From Streptococcus oricebi (lineage in GTDB: Bacteria > Bacillota > Bacilli > Lactobacillales > Streptococcaceae): a stretch of 64,000 nt of DNA. The notes beneath the pieces are model-generated. The model did no database searches. It was not told the DNA's origin and saw nothing but the letters and a program-made list of their open reading frames with translations. The position numbers and the translations under genes were made by a program. Of the stretch, positions 62,651-64,000 are shown piece by piece. The DNA lies in the NCBI RefSeq assembly GCF_017883985.1, contig NZ_PRDG01000001.1:323771-387770 (forward strand). The letters run 5' to 3'. The first letter of the stretch is position 1. Every line of letters starts with the position of its first letter.

Positions 62651-63391
62651 TTATTTCCGGTGCTTGTCTGGATCCCAGACAAAGCTAGCCAAAAAGCTAA
62701 AAATAAAGGTTAAGAGACCCAGGATAATTGCTGGAATAAAGGCCAGGGCCCGCAAAATACGCCAAAAAATATTGCTCTTTTGTCCCTTTTGATAGGGAAG
62801 GAGCTCCGCATCCAGGCGGTCAAATTCAGCCTGAATCCGCCTAGCCACTTCCTCTACACCCTGATCGTTCATACGCTTGATGTCTGAAATATCAATGGGG
62901 TTGCCAAAGTTCATATCGACTCGCTCCCCTGCGGCCAAGCCCTTTAAAGACATGGGACCGGCATAAACAGCTGGCATAATCCTGACCTTAGCCATCTTAG
63001 CAATGACTGCAACCCCGCCCTTGACATCGGTCGAATGCCGGCTACCACTCGGAAACATAATCAAGGACCGCTGGCTGGTTTTTAGCATTTTGACTGGATA
63101 TTTGATGGCTGAGGCATCTGGGTGCTCCCGGTCAATAGGAAAGGCTCCACACATACGAATCCACCAACCAAAGACCCGATTCTTAAACAATTCCTTTTTG
63201 GCCATAAAAATAAACTGCTTGGGTTTGGTTGCAAAGGCCATATAAACCGGATCCCACCAGGTTCGGTGAGGGGCTACCAGGATATAATTTTCCTCCTTAG
63301 CCGGTATCTTTTCCTTGTTATGGTAGTGGGCATTGCCATTGAGGGCCCACAAGATAAAGACGACCAAGCCCCGCAGATAGGTATAAAACAT
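62651..63391 (-). CDS. plsC: 1-acyl-sn-glycerol-3-phosphate acyltransferase
   Basis: PlsC adds the second acyl chain to lysophosphatidic acid for phospholipid synthesis. The 246-residue protein has an N-terminal hydrophobic helix, the catalytic HX4D motif in VAPHRTWWDPVY near residues 42-50, GAFPIDREHPDA, and IMFPSGSRHS where the family usually has FPEGTRS. The C-terminal hydrophobic stretch (FIPAIILGLLTFIFSFLASF) is membrane-embedded. An in-frame start at 63487 exists, but AAAGGAG before the ATG at 63391 fits best. It lies upstream of comEA on the same strand, as in pneumococcus. Confidence 0.92.
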   Translation of the reverse strand: MFYTYLRGLVVFILWALNGNAHYHNKEKIPAKEENYILVAPHRTWWDPVYMAFATKPKQFIFMAKKELFKNRVFGWWIRMCGAFPIDREHPDASAIKYPVKMLKTSQRSLIMFPSGSRHSTDVKGGVAVIAKMAKVRIMPAVYAGPMSLKGLAAGERVDMNFGNPIDISDIKRMNDQGVEEVARRIQAEFDRLDAELLPYQKGQKSNIFWRILRALAFIPAIILGLLTFIFSFLASFVWDPDKHRK

Positions 63392-63576
63392 AAAAGTCTC
63401 CTTTAGATTTAAACAAAAATCAGATAAGCCAGGACCTAACCTAGTAAACAGGTTACCCAAATAAAGACTCATCTTTCTGCCTTCCATTATACCCTATCCC
63501 TTCTGAGTCTGCAATCTTTTTCAGCTTCTTGCCAGTCAAAAGACGACTTCCATTAGATATTTTGGCTAAAAAATGA

Positions 63577-63582
63577 TATGAT
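63577..63582 (+). promoter_or_regulatory. Promoter very close to the P-type ATPase start codon
   Basis: An extended -10 (TGATATGAT, core 63577-63582) lies six bases before the ATG at 63589. The expected transcription start is at or within a few bases of the A of ATG. No Shine-Dalgarno sequence lies between. Confidence 0.5.
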
Positions 63583-63588
63583 AACGAC

Positions 63589-64000
63589 ATGGAAAGAAAG
63601 AAACAATTAACCGGCCTGACCCAGACCCAGGTCGCTGAAAAAGTGGCCCAAGGCCAAACCAACCATTTCACTGCTAAGACTAGCTCTAGTAATTGGGAAA
63701 TTGTCAAAAGAAATGTCTTTACCCTCTTTAATGCCCTCAACTTCCTGATTGCCTTAGCTTTGGCTGCTGTCCAGGCCTGGAGCAATATGGTCTTTTTTGC
63801 TGTGATTTCCTTTAATGCCATCACTGGAATCATCACCGAGCTTCGTGCCAAGCGCATGATTGACAAGCTCAATCTGATGACCAAAGAAAAAGTGACCGTT
63901 ATCCGCGAGGGCCAAAAAGAAATGATTGATCCAGAGGATATTGTCCTGGGAGATTTGGTCCAGCTAACCGCCGGGGAGCAAATTCCTAGCGATGCCCTGG
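63589..64000 (+). CDS. Cation-transporting P-type ATPase (5' part, cut by window end)
   Basis: The 137 codons present show the N-terminus of an E1-E2 ATPase: LTGLTQTQVAEKVAQGQTNH (N-terminal cation ATPase domain), two membrane helices (about 45-90, NVFTLFNALNFLIALALAAV), then the actuator domain start MTKEKVTVIREGQKEMIDPE and DIVLGDLVQLTAGEQIPSDA, whose Gly-Glu-x-Ile-Pro-x-Asp is the conserved loop. The phosphorylation DKTGT site would lie off the right edge. The ion (Ca, Mn, Mg or other) cannot be told from this part. No ribosome-binding site is seen before the ATG, which may be leaderless. Confidence 0.88.
   Translation, partial: MERKKQLTGLTQTQVAEKVAQGQTNHFTAKTSSSNWEIVKRNVFTLFNALNFLIALALAAVQAWSNMVFFAVISFNAITGIITELRAKRMIDKLNLMTKEKVTVIREGQKEMIDPEDIVLGDLVQLTAGEQIPSDAL

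Overview
The window looks like a chromosome segment of a Streptococcus, probably a species close to S. suis, though the species is inference. The signs are an eight-subunit F-type ATPase operon beside glycogen genes, non-phosphorylating GapN, MacP, comEA/comEC behind a TACGAATA ComX/SigX box, Bce-type bacitracin-style ABC modules and an LPXTG surface protein. Coding is mostly on the minus strand. No rRNA, tRNA, CRISPR array, IS element or prophage was found.

Layout. 1-4.5 kb holds atpE-B-F-H-A-G (atpD/atpC lie off the left edge) with its promoter. 5-13.3 kb is a glycogen cluster, glgB-C-D-A and glgP, with a perfect catabolite (cre) site just after the glgB promoter. 13.6-18.5 kb holds gapN and the operon glmU-nudix-macP-mtnN-DUF898. 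18.8-23.4 kb is accessory: a CPBP protease, two GNAT acetyltransferases, a PadR regulator, an ASCH protein and a set of structured tandem ~110-bp repeats, a further copy of which touches base 1.

23.4-34.6 kb is a defence/toxin-antitoxin island. Type I restriction genes (hsdR, hsdS, hsdM) are split by two AT-rich genes, one encoding a zinc-ribbon/HEPN/SEC-C protein with an RNxxxH motif, and by a convergent mazEF pair. Next come a Tad2-like (DUF2829) gene coupled to an SDR oxidoreductase, and hicAB whose hicA has a nonsense codon. 34.9-37.2 kb holds a TraX-like protein and an amino-acid permease.

37.5-55.3 kb is dominated by envelope transport and its regulation. A BceAB-type transporter, an orphan BceB-like permease with a 42-codon upstream ORF, and a BceRS-like two-component system appear to form one regulon, because both transporter promoters carry the same inverted repeat at the same distance from the -10. 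Between them lie a large LPXTG adhesin with six Cna-B repeats, two NrdI-like flavodoxins with a TetR regulator that share identical operators, an ABC-2 exporter with LytTR/DUF3021 regulators and a 21-bp-phased direct repeat, and a TipC-like orphan immunity gene.

55.4-64 kb holds a nonsense-broken Mbeg1-like lipase gene, a NOX/ferric-reductase-like flavocytochrome behind a Fur-family box, a DUF805 protein with thirteen 15-residue repeats, comEA-comEC, plsC and the start of a P-type cation ATPase that may be leaderless. Three genes look recently broken: hicA, the lipase and a small membrane protein gene.
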